Of a DNA stretch of 64,000 nucleotides, positions 17,548 through 25,800 are shown piece after piece. The stretch is taken from the NCBI RefSeq assembly GCF_039538765.1, contig NZ_BAABCJ010000001.1:744001-808000 (forward strand), given 5' to 3'. The DNA is from Zhihengliuella alba (GTDB lineage: Bacteria > Actinomycetota > Actinomycetes > Actinomycetales > Micrococcaceae). The position numbers and the translations under genes are program-made. The notes under the pieces are model-generated. The model did no database searches and was not told the DNA's origin. It saw nothing but the letters and a program-made list of their open reading frames with translations. Position 1 is the first letter of the stretch; every line of letters starts with the position of its first letter.

Positions 17548-19401
17548 CTACTCCCAGCCGTACTTCTGCTGGTCGCCGACGAAGGCCCGGTACGGGTTCG
17601 GTTTGCTGTCCGACGGCGGGACGTCGTAGGTGTTCAGGGTCGCCTCCATGATGGTCTTAAAGGTATCCGTGACATGCCAGTCCCTCCAGTTCCCCTGGGG
17701 GCGGTGCATCGTCACGATGACGGCGAATCGGGGATCGTCCAGTGGTGCGACGCCGGCGAAGGAGCTGGTGTGCCCGTCGTAGCCGCCGCCCTCGGGGTCC
17801 GCGGCCTGTCCGGTGCCGGTCTTCCCGCCGACCCGGTAGCCGTCGATCGCCGCCCCCTGGGCGGTGCCGTCGGTCACCACGGTCTCCATCATGCGCATCA
17901 TGACGTCCGCCGTCTCCTTGGACACGACCCGCTCCGGCGCGTGCGGGTCGACTTCCTCGCGGGCTCCGTCCGGCCCGATGTAGGCGTCGATGAGCGAGGG
18001 CTCGATCATCTCTCCGCCATTGGCGATCGCCTGGAACATCTGCGCCGTGTGGAGGACGGTCTGCGTGTAGCCCTGCCCGAACATGGTGGTGAACTGCTGA
18101 CGGCGGTCCCAGGAGGAGGGATCCACGAAGATCCCCTCCGCCACCGGGAGGCCGCCCATGTTGATCTCCTCGCCGACGCCGAACTTCTTGAACCAGTCGT
18201 AGCGCTGCTCGTTGCTCAGCCGCTCGCCGATCATGACGGTGCCGGTGTTGTAGGAGCGGGCGAAGATACCGGCGGCCGTCATGGGGTAGGTCGCATGCTT
18301 GAGGGAGTCGTTGATGGTCTCGTTCTGGACCGTGTAGGCGTTCGGGACGGTGAAGGCCTCCTCGGGCTCCACGACCCCCTCCTCGAGGGCTGCTGCGAAG
18401 GTGAGGAGCTTGCCGGTCGAGCCGGGCTCGAAGGCCTGGGTCAGCGCGGTCGAGGTGCGGTAGCGGGCATCGACCGCGGCCGGGTCGTTGGGATCGACGG
18501 AGCGCGAATCGGCAATGGCCCGGATCTCGCCGGTCTTGACGTCGAGCACCACAGCGGAGACCCAGTCGGGGTCGAACTGCTCCTGCTTGGCCATCACGGC
18601 CTCCTGCGCGGCCCACTGGACGTCGTGGTTGATCGTCAGCTGGAGATCCTTGCCGTCGATGGCGGGCGTGGTCGTGGAGGGCGCGGTGGGGATGCGCACG
18701 CCGTCGGCGCCGACCTCGAACTTCCTCTCCCCCGGTGTTCCCGCCAGGATGTCGTTCTGCGTCAGCTCGAGTCCTTCGGCCCCGCTGTTCTGGCCCGCCT
18801 TGTTCGGGTCGGCAGCGCTCAGGAAGCCGAGCAGCGTGCCGGCGACGGACCCGTTCGGGTACTGGCGGTCGCTGGTGCGCTCGGCCAGCAGCCCCGGGAT
18901 ACCGAGATCCATGACGCTTTCCTTGGTCTCCGGGGTGACACCCTTGGCGACCACCGAGTAGCGCTTGGGGTCGTCCGGGTCCGCCGGGACGATCGAGCCC
19001 CGCAGCGTCTCAGTCTCCTGGCCCACGATCGTCGACAGCTGGTCGATGGCCTCGTCCATCCGGGCCGACTCGCGTTCGCCCGTCTCCGGGTTCCGGCGGT
19101 CGAACTCCTCCTTGTACCACTTCTGGTCGATCACCAGGTCGTAGCGGATGACGGACGTCGCGAAGGCGCGCCCCTCGGAGTCGAGGATGTCACCGCGCGT
19201 GGGGGCGATGAGCTGCGTGCGGGTCCGGCTGGACGCGGCCTCCTGGGCGACGGCCTCCGGATCCAGGCCCTGGACGAAGAAGAGTCGGCCCGTGAGGGCG
19301 AGCAGCATGGCCAGGCAGAGGGCGAGGCCGATGCGGAGCCGCCGCGGGTCCAGCGACTCCGCTGCGTCGACGCTCTTGAAGCGTGAGTCGGATCGCGCCA
19401 T
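17548..19401 (-). CDS. ftsI: Septal transpeptidase FtsI (class B PBP)
   Basis: FtsI (PBP3/PbpB) cross-links septal peptidoglycan in partnership with FtsW. The 617-residue protein has a short cytoplasmic tail, one transmembrane helix (about 24-44) and a class-B dimerisation domain starting APTRGDILDSEGRAFA (66-81). The penicillin-binding domain has the catalytic S328-T-G-K331, S383-Y-N385 and K527-T-G529. All active-site motifs are present. The start ATG is preceded by a strong GAGGAG. A 71-nt gap separates it from ftsL. Confidence 0.97.
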   Translation of the reverse strand: MARSDSRFKSVDAAESLDPRRLRIGLALCLAMLLALTGRLFFVQGLDPEAVAQEAASSRTRTQLIAPTRGDILDSEGRAFATSVIRYDLVIDQKWYKEEFDRRNPETGERESARMDEAIDQLSTIVGQETETLRGSIVPADPDDPKRYSVVAKGVTPETKESVMDLGIPGLLAERTSDRQYPNGSVAGTLLGFLSAADPNKAGQNSGAEGLELTQNDILAGTPGERKFEVGADGVRIPTAPSTTTPAIDGKDLQLTINHDVQWAAQEAVMAKQEQFDPDWVSAVVLDVKTGEIRAIADSRSVDPNDPAAVDARYRTSTALTQAFEPGSTGKLLTFAAALEEGVVEPEEAFTVPNAYTVQNETINDSLKHATYPMTAAGIFARSYNTGTVMIGERLSNEQRYDWFKKFGVGEEINMGGLPVAEGIFVDPSSWDRRQQFTTMFGQGYTQTVLHTAQMFQAIANGGEMIEPSLIDAYIGPDGAREEVDPHAPERVVSKETADVMMRMMETVVTDGTAQGAAIDGYRVGGKTGTGQAADPEGGGYDGHTSSFAGVAPLDDPRFAVIVTMHRPQGNWRDWHVTDTFKTIMEATLNTYDVPPSDSKPNPYRAFVGDQQKYGWE

Positions 19402-19472
19402 GGCTCCTCGGTCCCCTTCTCGCGAGGCGGGCCGCGGTTCGCGCGGTCCGCGGTCTGTCCTGTTCGATCAGT

Positions 19473-20225
19473 TCACGGCTGATCGCCGCTCTGTGTCGGC
19501 GACGGGATGGTGCCGCCGTTGAGCTCCGCCTCGGTGAAGTTCCTGCTCTCGGCGGACTGGGTACTCGAGCCGGCCTGCTCCTCGCCGGTGCCCCGCTTCG
19601 CCTCGGTGTTCGCGGCCGGGGGCGCCTTCTTCTCCGCCGACGTCTTCTTCACCGGTTCTGGAGCCGTCTTCGGCGCCTCCACGAAGGACGTTACTGTGTC
19701 CTCCTCGGTCGCCGGCGTTGCGACACCTGAGACTTTCCCGGTCCCGAGGTCGATCGCCGCCACGTCGCCGGGCTTGACCATTCCGAGGTCGGCGGCCTTG
19801 TGGGCGAGGTTCTGCGGGGCCTGCAGATGCTGGACCTGCTGCGCGAGCGCCTCGTTCTCCTGGGTCAGCGTGCGCTCCTGGCCCCGGAGCTTGACCAGCT
19901 CGTACTGTCCACTCGAGACGTTGATGTTCAGCAGCAGGACTCCGGCCAGTGCCGCCATGAGGAAGAAGACGCAGAGAAGGAGGAAGGGCAGTCGGCGATT
20001 GCTGGTGACCGCTGGGACGATCGCCAGCGGCGTCCGACGTCGACTCGGGGCATCGAAGGCCGGCGCCGAAGCGGAGCCCGGTGCCGGCTCAACGGCCAGG
20101 GCCGTCGCGCCGTCCGTGTTCGGCGGGGTGAACGCCGGCCGCTGGCGCGACGAGGTGGACGCGGGGTTCTGCGGTCCCGTGGAACGGGACGCACGGCGGA
20201 TGGGGGCCGGTGCTCGCATGTCCAT
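19473..20225 (-). CDS. ftsL: FtsL-like septum formation initiator
   Basis: A bitopic divisome protein in the ftsL position between rsmH and ftsI. At 250 residues it is longer than typical FtsL (about 100). A 78-residue Pro/Ser/Arg-rich cytoplasmic region precedes a single transmembrane helix (about 79-101). A short leucine-rich coiled coil follows (about 105-138), and the FtsL/DivIC-type PQNLAHKAADLGMVKPGDVAAIDL motif ends near 161. The last 90 residues are low-complexity, rich in Lys, Glu, Thr and Ala. The ATG at 20225 shares a nucleotide with the rsmH stop (TGATG). Long FtsL variants are also known in mycobacteria. Confidence 0.88.
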   Translation of the reverse strand: MDMRAPAPIRRASRSTGPQNPASTSSRQRPAFTPPNTDGATALAVEPAPGSASAPAFDAPSRRRTPLAIVPAVTSNRRLPFLLLCVFFLMAALAGVLLLNINVSSGQYELVKLRGQERTLTQENEALAQQVQHLQAPQNLAHKAADLGMVKPGDVAAIDLGTGKVSGVATPATEEDTVTSFVEAPKTAPEPVKKTSAEKKAPPAANTEAKRGTGEEQAGSSTQSAESRNFTEAELNGGTIPSPTQSGDQP

Positions 20226-21256
20226 CAGTCCTTCATGATCCGTTCGACGGCGCGGAGTTTCGCCGATGCCGCCCGTGGGTTCTCTTCGATTTCCTGCTCG
20301 GTGGGTTTGTCGGTCCCCTTGACGAGGTTCCTGAACCTGGCCTTGTGCTCCTCGAGCTCCACCGGGAAGCCGACCGGCGCGGAGGAGGCGCAGACCTTCT
20401 GGAAGTACTTCTTCGTGATCTTGTCCTCGAGCGAGTGATAGCTCATCACCACGACGCGGCCGCCGAGTGTCGTCGAACCGAGGGCTGCAGGGATGGCGCG
20501 TTCGAGCACGTCGAGTTCCTCGTTCACGGCGATGCGCAGCGCCTGGAACGTCCGCTTGGCCGGGTGTCCGGCGGTGCGTCCCGCGGCGGCCGGGACGACG
20601 TCCTTGATGGCTTCGACGAGCTGCCCGGTCATGGAGAAGGGAGTCTCGGTCCGGGCTCGGACGATCGCCGCAGCGATTCTTCCGGCGAATCGTTCCTCGC
20701 CCCACGTCCGGATGATGCGGACCAGCTCGTTCTCGTCCAGGGTGTTGACGAGGTCAGCGGCCGTCGGCCCGCGGGAGGTGTCCATCCGCATGTCCAATGG
20801 GGCATCGAACGAGTAGGCGAAGCCGCGCTCGCGTTCGTCCAGCTGCAGCGAGGAGACGCCGAGGTCGAACAGCACGCCGTCGACGCCGCCGAAGCCGAGG
20901 TCCGCCACGACGTCGTCGATCTCGTCGTAGACGGCGTGCACGAGGTCGGTCCGTTCCCGGTAGGCCGCGAGACGCTCGCCGGCGAGCTCCAGTGCCTGCT
21001 CGTCCCGGTCCAGGCCGATGAGGTGCGCATCGTCGAACCGCCGGAGCATCTCCTCGGAGTGGCCTCCCATGCCGAGCGTGCAGTCGACGAGGACGGGAGT
21101 CCGCCCGGCCTTCCGCGCGGCCTCGACCGCGGGCTCCAGGAGACTCACGCACCGATCCAGCAGCACGGGGACGTGGCGATCGCTGGTGGGCGTGGCCGGC
21201 TCGCCGCTCTCGGGGCGCGCTGCGGATTCGCTGTGCGCGTCCCGAGCGGTCATCAT
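20225..21256 (-). CDS. rsmH: 16S rRNA (cytosine-1402-N4)-methyltransferase RsmH
   Basis: RsmH (MraW) methylates N4 of C1402 in the ribosomal P-site using S-adenosylmethionine. The 343-residue protein shows VDCTLGMGGHSEEMLRRF (SAM site, about 57-74), GLDRDEQALELAG, FDLGVSSLQLDERERGFAY and the C-terminal RRVVVMSYHSLEDKITKKYF-like segment. An AAAGGGG ribosome binding site lies 3 nt before the first ATG and 6 nt before the second, so Met2 at 21253 may be the true start. It is coupled to ftsL. Confidence 0.96.
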   Translation of the reverse strand: MMTARDAHSESAARPESGEPATPTSDRHVPVLLDRCVSLLEPAVEAARKAGRTPVLVDCTLGMGGHSEEMLRRFDDAHLIGLDRDEQALELAGERLAAYRERTDLVHAVYDEIDDVVADLGFGGVDGVLFDLGVSSLQLDERERGFAYSFDAPLDMRMDTSRGPTAADLVNTLDENELVRIIRTWGEERFAGRIAAAIVRARTETPFSMTGQLVEAIKDVVPAAAGRTAGHPAKRTFQALRIAVNEELDVLERAIPAALGSTTLGGRVVVMSYHSLEDKITKKYFQKVCASSAPVGFPVELEEHKARFRNLVKGTDKPTEQEIEENPRAASAKLRAVERIMKD

Positions 21257-21366
21257 GTGCCCCTTTCAGGCGGTGTACCGGTGCTGATGCTTGTGGTCGC
21301 CTGCACCCTGCGGTGCGGAGGCGGTCGGCCCTTGGATCAGATCCCCCGCCGCTCCGGTGACTCCCG

Positions 21367-21392
21367 CCTGACTCCGGGGAAGGTGAGTCAGG
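21367..21392 (-). other. Small hairpin in the mraZ-rsmH gap
   Basis: The 254-nt mraZ-rsmH gap contains no gene. It holds a 7-bp inverted repeat (CCTGACT at 21367-21373 and AGTCAGG at 21386-21392) and a G/C-rich run just downstream of mraZ. It could act as an attenuator or RNA stabiliser between the two genes; this is inference only. Confidence 0.25.
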
Positions 21393-21510
21393 TGGTGCAG
21401 CCGGGCGGAGAGAGATCTGGTCCAAGCCCGTGGCGGCGTCGTCTCGACGCGTGCCGGGTCTTTCGCTGTCTATTCGGTTGTCCCGTCGCCGCGACGGTGC
21501 GCCCGTTTCC

Positions 21511-21942
21511 TCAGAAGATCCCGGGCAGCACTTCCTCGTCGGTCTCGGAGAAGGTCTTCTCCTGCTCCGCGAGGTAGTCGTTCCACGCGTCGCCGTCCCA
21601 GATCTCCGCTCTGGTACCGGCGCCGATGACGGCGACTTCCCGCTTCAGCCCCGCGTACTCCCGCAACGAGGCCGGGATCGTGACCCGTCCCTGCTTGTCG
21701 GGGACCTCGTCCGAGGCTCCCGAGAGGAAGACGCGGATGTAGTCACGAGCCTGGCGCGAGGAGATCGGCGCCTGCCGCATCTGCTCGTGCACCCGCTCGA
21801 ACTCCCGCTGGCTGAAGACGTAGAGGCACCGCTCCTGGCCGCGTGTCAGGACGAGCCCGTTGCCGAGTTCGTCCCTGAATTTGGCCGGGAGGATGAGCCT
21901 GCTCTTCTCATCGAGACGCGGCGTGTATGTCCCCAGGAACAT
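21511..21942 (-). CDS. mraZ: Transcriptional regulator MraZ
   Basis: MraZ is an AbrB/SpoVT-fold regulator that forms rings and controls the dcw operon, usually repressing its own promoter. The 143-residue protein has two tandem swapped-hairpin domains. The first is MFLGTYTPRLDEKSRLILPAKFRDEL (read in two parts at DEKSR). The second contains QGRVTIPASLREYAGL, with the DxxGR/QGR-type signature. The start is ATG 21942 with a GAGAGGCGG ribosome binding site; the open frame upstream is not family-like and would run through the operator. It is the promoter-proximal gene of the cluster. Confidence 0.95.
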   Translation of the reverse strand: MFLGTYTPRLDEKSRLILPAKFRDELGNGLVLTRGQERCLYVFSQREFERVHEQMRQAPISSRQARDYIRVFLSGASDEVPDKQGRVTIPASLREYAGLKREVAVIGAGTRAEIWDGDAWNDYLAEQEKTFSETDEEVLPGIF

Positions 21943-21987
21943 GCACAACCGCCTCTCGGTCAGAAGGGCCGTCGGCGGGGGTCTCCC

Positions 21988-22031
21988 CCACTGCCCTCTA
22001 CTGGTCCCCACTTTACTCCACCATGTACCAC
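21988..22031 (-). promoter_or_regulatory. MraZ operator: five GTGG boxes with 10-bp period
   Basis: On the minus strand GTGG occurs at 22031, 22021, 22011, (GTAG at 22001) and 21991, reading down. This gives five boxes at exactly 10-bp spacing, one of them with one mismatch. Each begins a decamer, for example GTGGAGTAAA and GTGGGGACCA. Direct repeats with one-helical-turn spacing match known MraZ operators (AAAGTG-type repeats in Mycoplasma, TGGG-type in E. coli). The array lies 46-89 nt before the mraZ start and covers the promoter -10 and spacer, as expected for autorepression. Confidence 0.75.
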
Positions 22032-22037
22032 TGTCAA
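22010..22037 (-). promoter_or_regulatory. Promoter of mraZ and the dcw cluster
   Basis: A perfect -35 TTGACA (22032-22037) is followed after 16 nt by TAAAGT (22010-22015; 4 of 6 to consensus) on the minus strand. The predicted transcription start is about 60 nt upstream of the mraZ ATG. Two of the GTGG boxes lie between -35 and -10. Confidence 0.65.
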
Positions 22038-22076
22038 CGAATCGAGCACGCCGAAATCCGGCCCGAACATGAGAGA

Positions 22077-22103
22077 AGCCCGGAATCTCGGGGATTCCGG
22101 GCT
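22077..22103. terminator. Hairpin between the DUF3040 gene and mraZ, distal
   Basis: A perfect 11-bp inverted repeat (AGCCCGGAATC and its complement) surrounds a TCGGG loop. On the minus strand the 3' side continues TTCTCTCATGTT, a weak pyrimidine tail. It is probably a terminator that protects the mraZ promoter from read-through. Confidence 0.5.
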
Positions 22104-22184
22104 GTGGTGAGAAGTGGAGGGGATTTACCTGAACTTTGGCTGAATTCGTCCTTCAGGCAGGTCTCGGGGGCGCTTTAAACGCCG

Positions 22185-22208
22185 ACAGCCCGCTCTGGAG
22201 CGGGCTGT
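22185..22208. terminator. Hairpin downstream of the DUF3040 gene, proximal
   Basis: A perfect 11-bp inverted repeat (ACAGCCCGCTC and its complement) with a 2-nt centre starts 32 nt after the stop codon of the DUF3040 gene. With the second hairpin at 22077-22103 it makes a tandem terminator. On the plus strand both hairpins are followed by nearly the same sequence, beginning GGGCTGTGGTG. Confidence 0.55.
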
Positions 22209-22239
22209 GGTGGAAAGTGGGGAGTGCAGTGGAGGAGGG

Positions 22240-22611
22240 CTACAGGTCCTGGTCGCGCCGTCGCTCGTCCCACTTGGCCTCGAGATCCGCCATGAAGGAG
22301 CTCTTGCCGGGCTTGCCGTCCGGGCGTCCCCCCGCACCGGTTGCCCCGGCACCGGCCTTTCCGGTGCGCGAGAGCGCGATGTACACCCCGACGCACATCG
22401 CCGCGAAGCCGAGCACCCCGACGATGATCAGTTTGCTCGAGATGCCCAGAATGAGGGCCACGAGGCCGACGGCGACCACCAGAGCACCGATGACGATGTT
22501 CCGCGTCGAATAGCCGCCCCCGGACTTCATGGCCGAGGCGAAGCGCTGATCCTCGTGGAGCTGTTGTTCCAGTTGCTCCAGGAGTCGCTGTTCATGTTCC
22601 GAAAGCGGCAT
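22240..22611 (-). CDS. DUF3040 small membrane protein
   Basis: A 123-residue actinobacterial protein of the DUF3040 family, whose function is unknown. It begins with the family signature PLSEHEQRLLEQLEQQL, a short amphipathic helix with coiled-coil character. Two transmembrane helices follow (about 38-57 and 60-80) and then a basic, glycine-rich cytoplasmic tail. The start is set at ATG 22611 because the family begins MPLSEHEQ; an in-frame ATG four codons earlier (22623) is possible. DUF3040 genes are commonly found just upstream of mraZ in actinobacteria. It is separated from mraZ by two hairpins, so it is a separate unit. Confidence 0.88.
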   Translation of the reverse strand: MPLSEHEQRLLEQLEQQLHEDQRFASAMKSGGGYSTRNIVIGALVVAVGLVALILGISSKLIIVGVLGFAAMCVGVYIALSRTGKAGAGATGAGGRPDGKPGKSSFMADLEAKWDERRRDQDL

Positions 22612-22838
22612 TTTCTTCCCCATTCTCGTCGCGGTCTCCGCCGGATTCCCTCCGCCGGTCGCCGTGAGGCGTATTAGCTGTATCCGCTCAACGCGGGACG
22701 CATGCCCCGTGTTCCCGGCGGTTGCAACCGCTGCCGCTGCCGGTGCTCCGGATGGCCCCGACGTCGTTCGAATACGTCACCTCTAGAATACGTCCACTGG
22801 GAAGAGGACCGGAAGTCGGGGAAGCCGCTCCGACCAGT

Positions 22839-24038
22839 CTATTGAGCGCCTTCACAGCCTCCTCCCCGGCGCCGCCCATCCAGGAGGCTCGCGGGACCCA
22901 CCTGCCCGCCCAGTTTGGCCTTGATCCGGTCCATCGCCTGCTGTGCCTGTTCCCAGTTGGCGTCGGCCCGGTCGATGCTGAGCTGGAAGCCCTTCTCCGC
23001 GGTCAGGTTCTCCGCACGGAGGCCGATCAGGCGGATACGGTCGCCGGGCCGCAGCAACGCGTCCAGGAGATCGGTCGCGGCCCGGGCGAGCGTGACTGCG
23101 GATGAGGACGGCTGGACGAGGGTCCTGCTCCGGGTGACCGTCCGGAAGTCCTCGTAGCGCACCTTGATGGCGACCGTCTGTGCATTCTTGCCGATCCCGC
23201 GCAGGCGTTCGGCCACGCGGTAGGCGAGCCGGAGCAACTCCGAATGGAGCCGCTCGGGATCGTCGACATCGCGGGCGAAGGTCTCTTCGGCACCGAGACT
23301 CTTCTCCTCGCGGTGGGGCGAGACCGGACGGTCGTCGATCCCCCACGCCAGGTCGTGCAGGTGTGCTCCGGCGGTCCCGAGGAGCCTGGTCAGGGTCGGC
23401 ACCGGCGTCTGCGCGACGTCGCGCACGGTCGTCAGACCGGCGGTGGCCAGGGTCTCCTCGGTCTTCCTGCCCACGCCCCAGAGGGCCGAGACCGGCAGCT
23501 CGTGGAGGAATTCCACGGTCCGGGCCGGCGGCACTACGAGGAGGCCGTCGGGCTTCGCCCGGGTCGAGGCGATCTTGGCCACGAACATGTTCCTCGCCAC
23601 TCCGACACTGGCGGGCAGGTCCAGCTCCCGGCGGAGGGCGTCGCGGATGTCCTGCGCGATCTGCGGTGGGGCGCCGAGGCGCCGGAGGCTCCCCGTCACG
23701 TCCAGGAAGGCCTCGTCGACGGAGACCTGCTGCACGGTCGGCGTGATGGATCGGAAGACCGCCATGATCTGTTGCGAGACCGCCGAGTACACGCGCTGCT
23801 GCGGCGGGATCACCACGGCCTGCGGCGCCATCCGCAGAGCGGCCGCCATCGGCATCGCAGACTTGACGCCCAGCCGGCGACACTCGTACGAGGCCGAGAG
23901 GACCACGGACCGCCCCTCCGGCGCTCCCACGATGACCTGGCGGCCACGCAGCTCGGGACGCTCCCGAAGCTCCACGGAGACGAAGAACGCATCCATGTCG
24001 ACGTGGAGGATCGCGCGTTCGCGCGCCGGATTGGCCAT
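22839..24038 (-). CDS. dinB: DNA polymerase IV (Y-family)
   Basis: A Y-family translesion polymerase. The 399-residue protein has the catalytic HVDMDAFFVSVE motif (D14 and D16), SYECRRLGVKSAMP, the second acidic motif SVDEAFLDVTGS (around residue 112), helix-hairpin-helix segments LWGVGRKTEETL and, at the C-terminus, the little-finger domain. The start is ATG 24038 (MANPARERAIL); the extra upstream residues are not family-like. A minus-strand TATAGG (24048-24053) ends 9 nt before the ATG, so the leader is very short. The canonical beta-clamp motif is not obvious. It is transcribed divergently from the polyprenyl synthase gene over 74 nt. No LexA box was recognised. Confidence 0.94.
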   Translation of the reverse strand: MANPARERAILHVDMDAFFVSVELRERPELRGRQVIVGAPEGRSVVLSASYECRRLGVKSAMPMAAALRMAPQAVVIPPQQRVYSAVSQQIMAVFRSITPTVQQVSVDEAFLDVTGSLRRLGAPPQIAQDIRDALRRELDLPASVGVARNMFVAKIASTRAKPDGLLVVPPARTVEFLHELPVSALWGVGRKTEETLATAGLTTVRDVAQTPVPTLTRLLGTAGAHLHDLAWGIDDRPVSPHREEKSLGAEETFARDVDDPERLHSELLRLAYRVAERLRGIGKNAQTVAIKVRYEDFRTVTRSRTLVQPSSSAVTLARAATDLLDALLRPGDRIRLIGLRAENLTAEKGFQLSIDRADANWEQAQQAMDRIKAKLGGQVGPASLLDGRRRGGGCEGAQ

Positions 24039-24112
24039 GGAACACAGCCTATAGAGTGGAGCTGGCGGCATAGCGTCGCCCCCCGGAACGAGCACGAGTG
24101 AGAAGCGTCTGA

Positions 24113-25222
24113 ATGTCCTCTGATTTCCCTGTAGTCAGCGCCGGAGCGCTCGGCATCGAAGAGTACGTCCGGCGCGTCGGCGAGCTGCTCGAGCGATTCC
24201 TGACGGATCAGTCGAAGCTCGTCTACGCGATCTCCCCCGACGCCGACGAGCTGGTGGCCGCCATCAGGGACCTCGCACGCCAGGGCAAGCGCCTACGCGC
24301 CCGCTTCGCCTATCTGGGCTTCCTCGGCGGAGGCGGCGACCCCGGTTCGGCCGACATCGTCCGTCTCGGAGCCTCGCTCGAGCTCTTCCAGGCCGCCGCG
24401 CTCATCCATGACGATCTCATCGACCGCTCCGACACGCGACGGGGCCAGCCGAGCGTTCATCGCCGCTTCGAAGCGCTCCACCGCCGGTCGCGCTGGGCCC
24501 GCGACGCTGCCCGCTTCGGCGAGGCCGCCGCGGTCCTGGCCGGGGACCTCTGCCTGTCCTTCAGCGAACAGCTGTTCGGAACCATGGCGGTCCCGGCACC
24601 GACCCGCCGGGTCTTCGATGCGATGCGAGCGCAGGTGATGGCCGGACAGTACCTCGACGTGCTCGAAGAGTCGGCGGGCCCCTCCCACGGGGCGGAAGCC
24701 GCTCTGGAGCGGGCCCGGACGGTGGTCCGCTTCAAGAGCGCCAAGTACTCGATCGAGAATCCGCTGCTCCTCGGCGGCACGCTCGCCGGGATCTCGGATG
24801 ACCTCGTGCAGCGCTACTCCACCTTCGCGCTGCCCCTCGGCGAGGCTTTCCAGCTGCGCGACGACGTGCTGGGTGTGTTCGGGGATCCCGGCACCACCGG
24901 CAAGCCGGCTGGAGACGATCTCCGCGAGGGCAAGCGGACCGAACTGGTGGCCCACGCGCTGCGCCTCGCGGACCCCGACGACTCCGAGTTCATCCAGGAC
25001 CGGCTGGGCGCCGACGACCTGCGCGAAGAGGAGGTCCGGCGGATGTGTTCGATCCTCGCGGCCTCCGGTGCGCTCGAGGAGACCGAGAGCTCCATCGATC
25101 GGCTCTCGGAACGCGGTTTCGCAGCCCTCGAGGATCTCCTGACCGGTATCCCGTCGGTACCGGCGGAGGTCGTCGCATCGCTGCGCGCACTCGGGCTGCA
25201 AGCGATCAGGCGCACAGCCTAG
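24113..25222 (+). CDS. Polyprenyl diphosphate synthase (GGPP-synthase type)
   Basis: A class I trans-isoprenyl diphosphate synthase that condenses isopentenyl diphosphate with allylic primers. The 369-residue protein has the first aspartate-rich motif DDLID at 100-104 followed by RRGQPSVHRRF. The second motif region is QLRDDVLGVFGD (247-258), in which the last Asp of DDxxD is replaced by Gly, as in many bacterial GGPP synthases. Residues 4 and 5 before the first motif are small (Ala), which allows chains of C20 or longer. Actinobacterial homologues (IdsA type) make GGPP for carotenoid or menaquinone side chains. The product length is not determined by sequence alone. It converges with the next gene, leaving 7 nt. 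Confidence 0.88.
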   Translation: MSSDFPVVSAGALGIEEYVRRVGELLERFLTDQSKLVYAISPDADELVAAIRDLARQGKRLRARFAYLGFLGGGGDPGSADIVRLGASLELFQAAALIHDDLIDRSDTRRGQPSVHRRFEALHRRSRWARDAARFGEAAAVLAGDLCLSFSEQLFGTMAVPAPTRRVFDAMRAQVMAGQYLDVLEESAGPSHGAEAALERARTVVRFKSAKYSIENPLLLGGTLAGISDDLVQRYSTFALPLGEAFQLRDDVLGVFGDPGTTGKPAGDDLREGKRTELVAHALRLADPDDSEFIQDRLGADDLREEEVRRMCSILAASGALEETESSIDRLSERGFAALEDLLTGIPSVPAEVVASLRALGLQAIRRTA

Positions 25223-25229
25223 ACGGCAG

Positions 25230-25583
25230 CTACCAGGCGAGCGCCTGCGCCCGGCGGCGGATTTCCGTCTTCCGACCGCTGCGGAGCGCATCGATCGGCC
25301 GACCGGGAAGGGAATCGTCCTCGGTGAAGAGCCAACGCAGGGCCTCCTCCTCGGTGTATCCGGCGTCGGCGAGCACAGAGGCGGTTCCCTTCAGGCTGTC
25401 GAGCACCCGCCCGTCCATCAGGAATGCGGCGGGCACCGCGCGGATGCGCCCCTCGCCCACACGGTGCTCGATCAGCGCGCGCTCGCGGATCAGGGTGTGG
25501 ACCTGGCGGATATTCAGATCGAGTGCCTCGGCCACGTCCGGCAGTGCCATCCAGTCGCCGACCAGTTCTTCAACGTTATTCAC
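25230..25583 (-). CDS. Rv2175c family DNA-binding protein
   Basis: A 117-residue cytoplasmic protein of the Rv2175c type (winged-helix DNA-binding, substrate of the kinase PknL in Mycobacterium). The N-terminal part (WMALPDVAEALDLNIRQVHTLIRER) reads as an HTH. The C-terminal part (LADAGYTEEEALRWLFTEDDSLPGRPIDALRSGRK) is the conserved family tail. A GTG start at 25583 (VNNVEELVG) is chosen; a GTG two codons earlier is possible, and no clear ribosome binding site decides. In mycobacteria the gene also lies near a polyprenyl synthase (idsA2), but no PknL-like kinase is seen here. Confidence 0.85.
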   Translation of the reverse strand: MNNVEELVGDWMALPDVAEALDLNIRQVHTLIRERALIEHRVGEGRIRAVPAAFLMDGRVLDSLKGTASVLADAGYTEEEALRWLFTEDDSLPGRPIDALRSGRKTEIRRRAQALAW

Positions 25584-25800
25584 ACGCACAAGGGTGCCAC
25601 ACACGGAGGCCCGACGGCGCGGATCAGTCACGTTTCCGTCACGCGTAGGCGGCATTCCGGCCTCGTTCCCGCCTGCGCGGTCCGGTCGTCGGCACCCTGG
25701 AGGACGGTCGTCTGCGAGAGGGAGGTGCTGTGGCGCCCCATCGATGCCGACATTCCCTGCGGCACCCCCGCCTGATAGGCGGAAACACTGGCAGGATTGC

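Noticed and set aside
2237..21942. Loss of ftsA, ddl and ftsB from the dcw cluster as a deletion
   Set aside because: Absence of ftsA is normal in actinobacteria and the others usually lie elsewhere. The cluster is intact with overlapping genes.
22718..22774. A tRNA-like T-loop (GTTCGAATAC) and a 14-bp palindrome in the 227-nt gap between dinB and the DUF3040 gene
   Set aside because: No matching acceptor, D or anticodon stems surround the T-loop-like motif, so no tRNA is present. The palindrome GCGGTTGCAACCGC has no context to call it.
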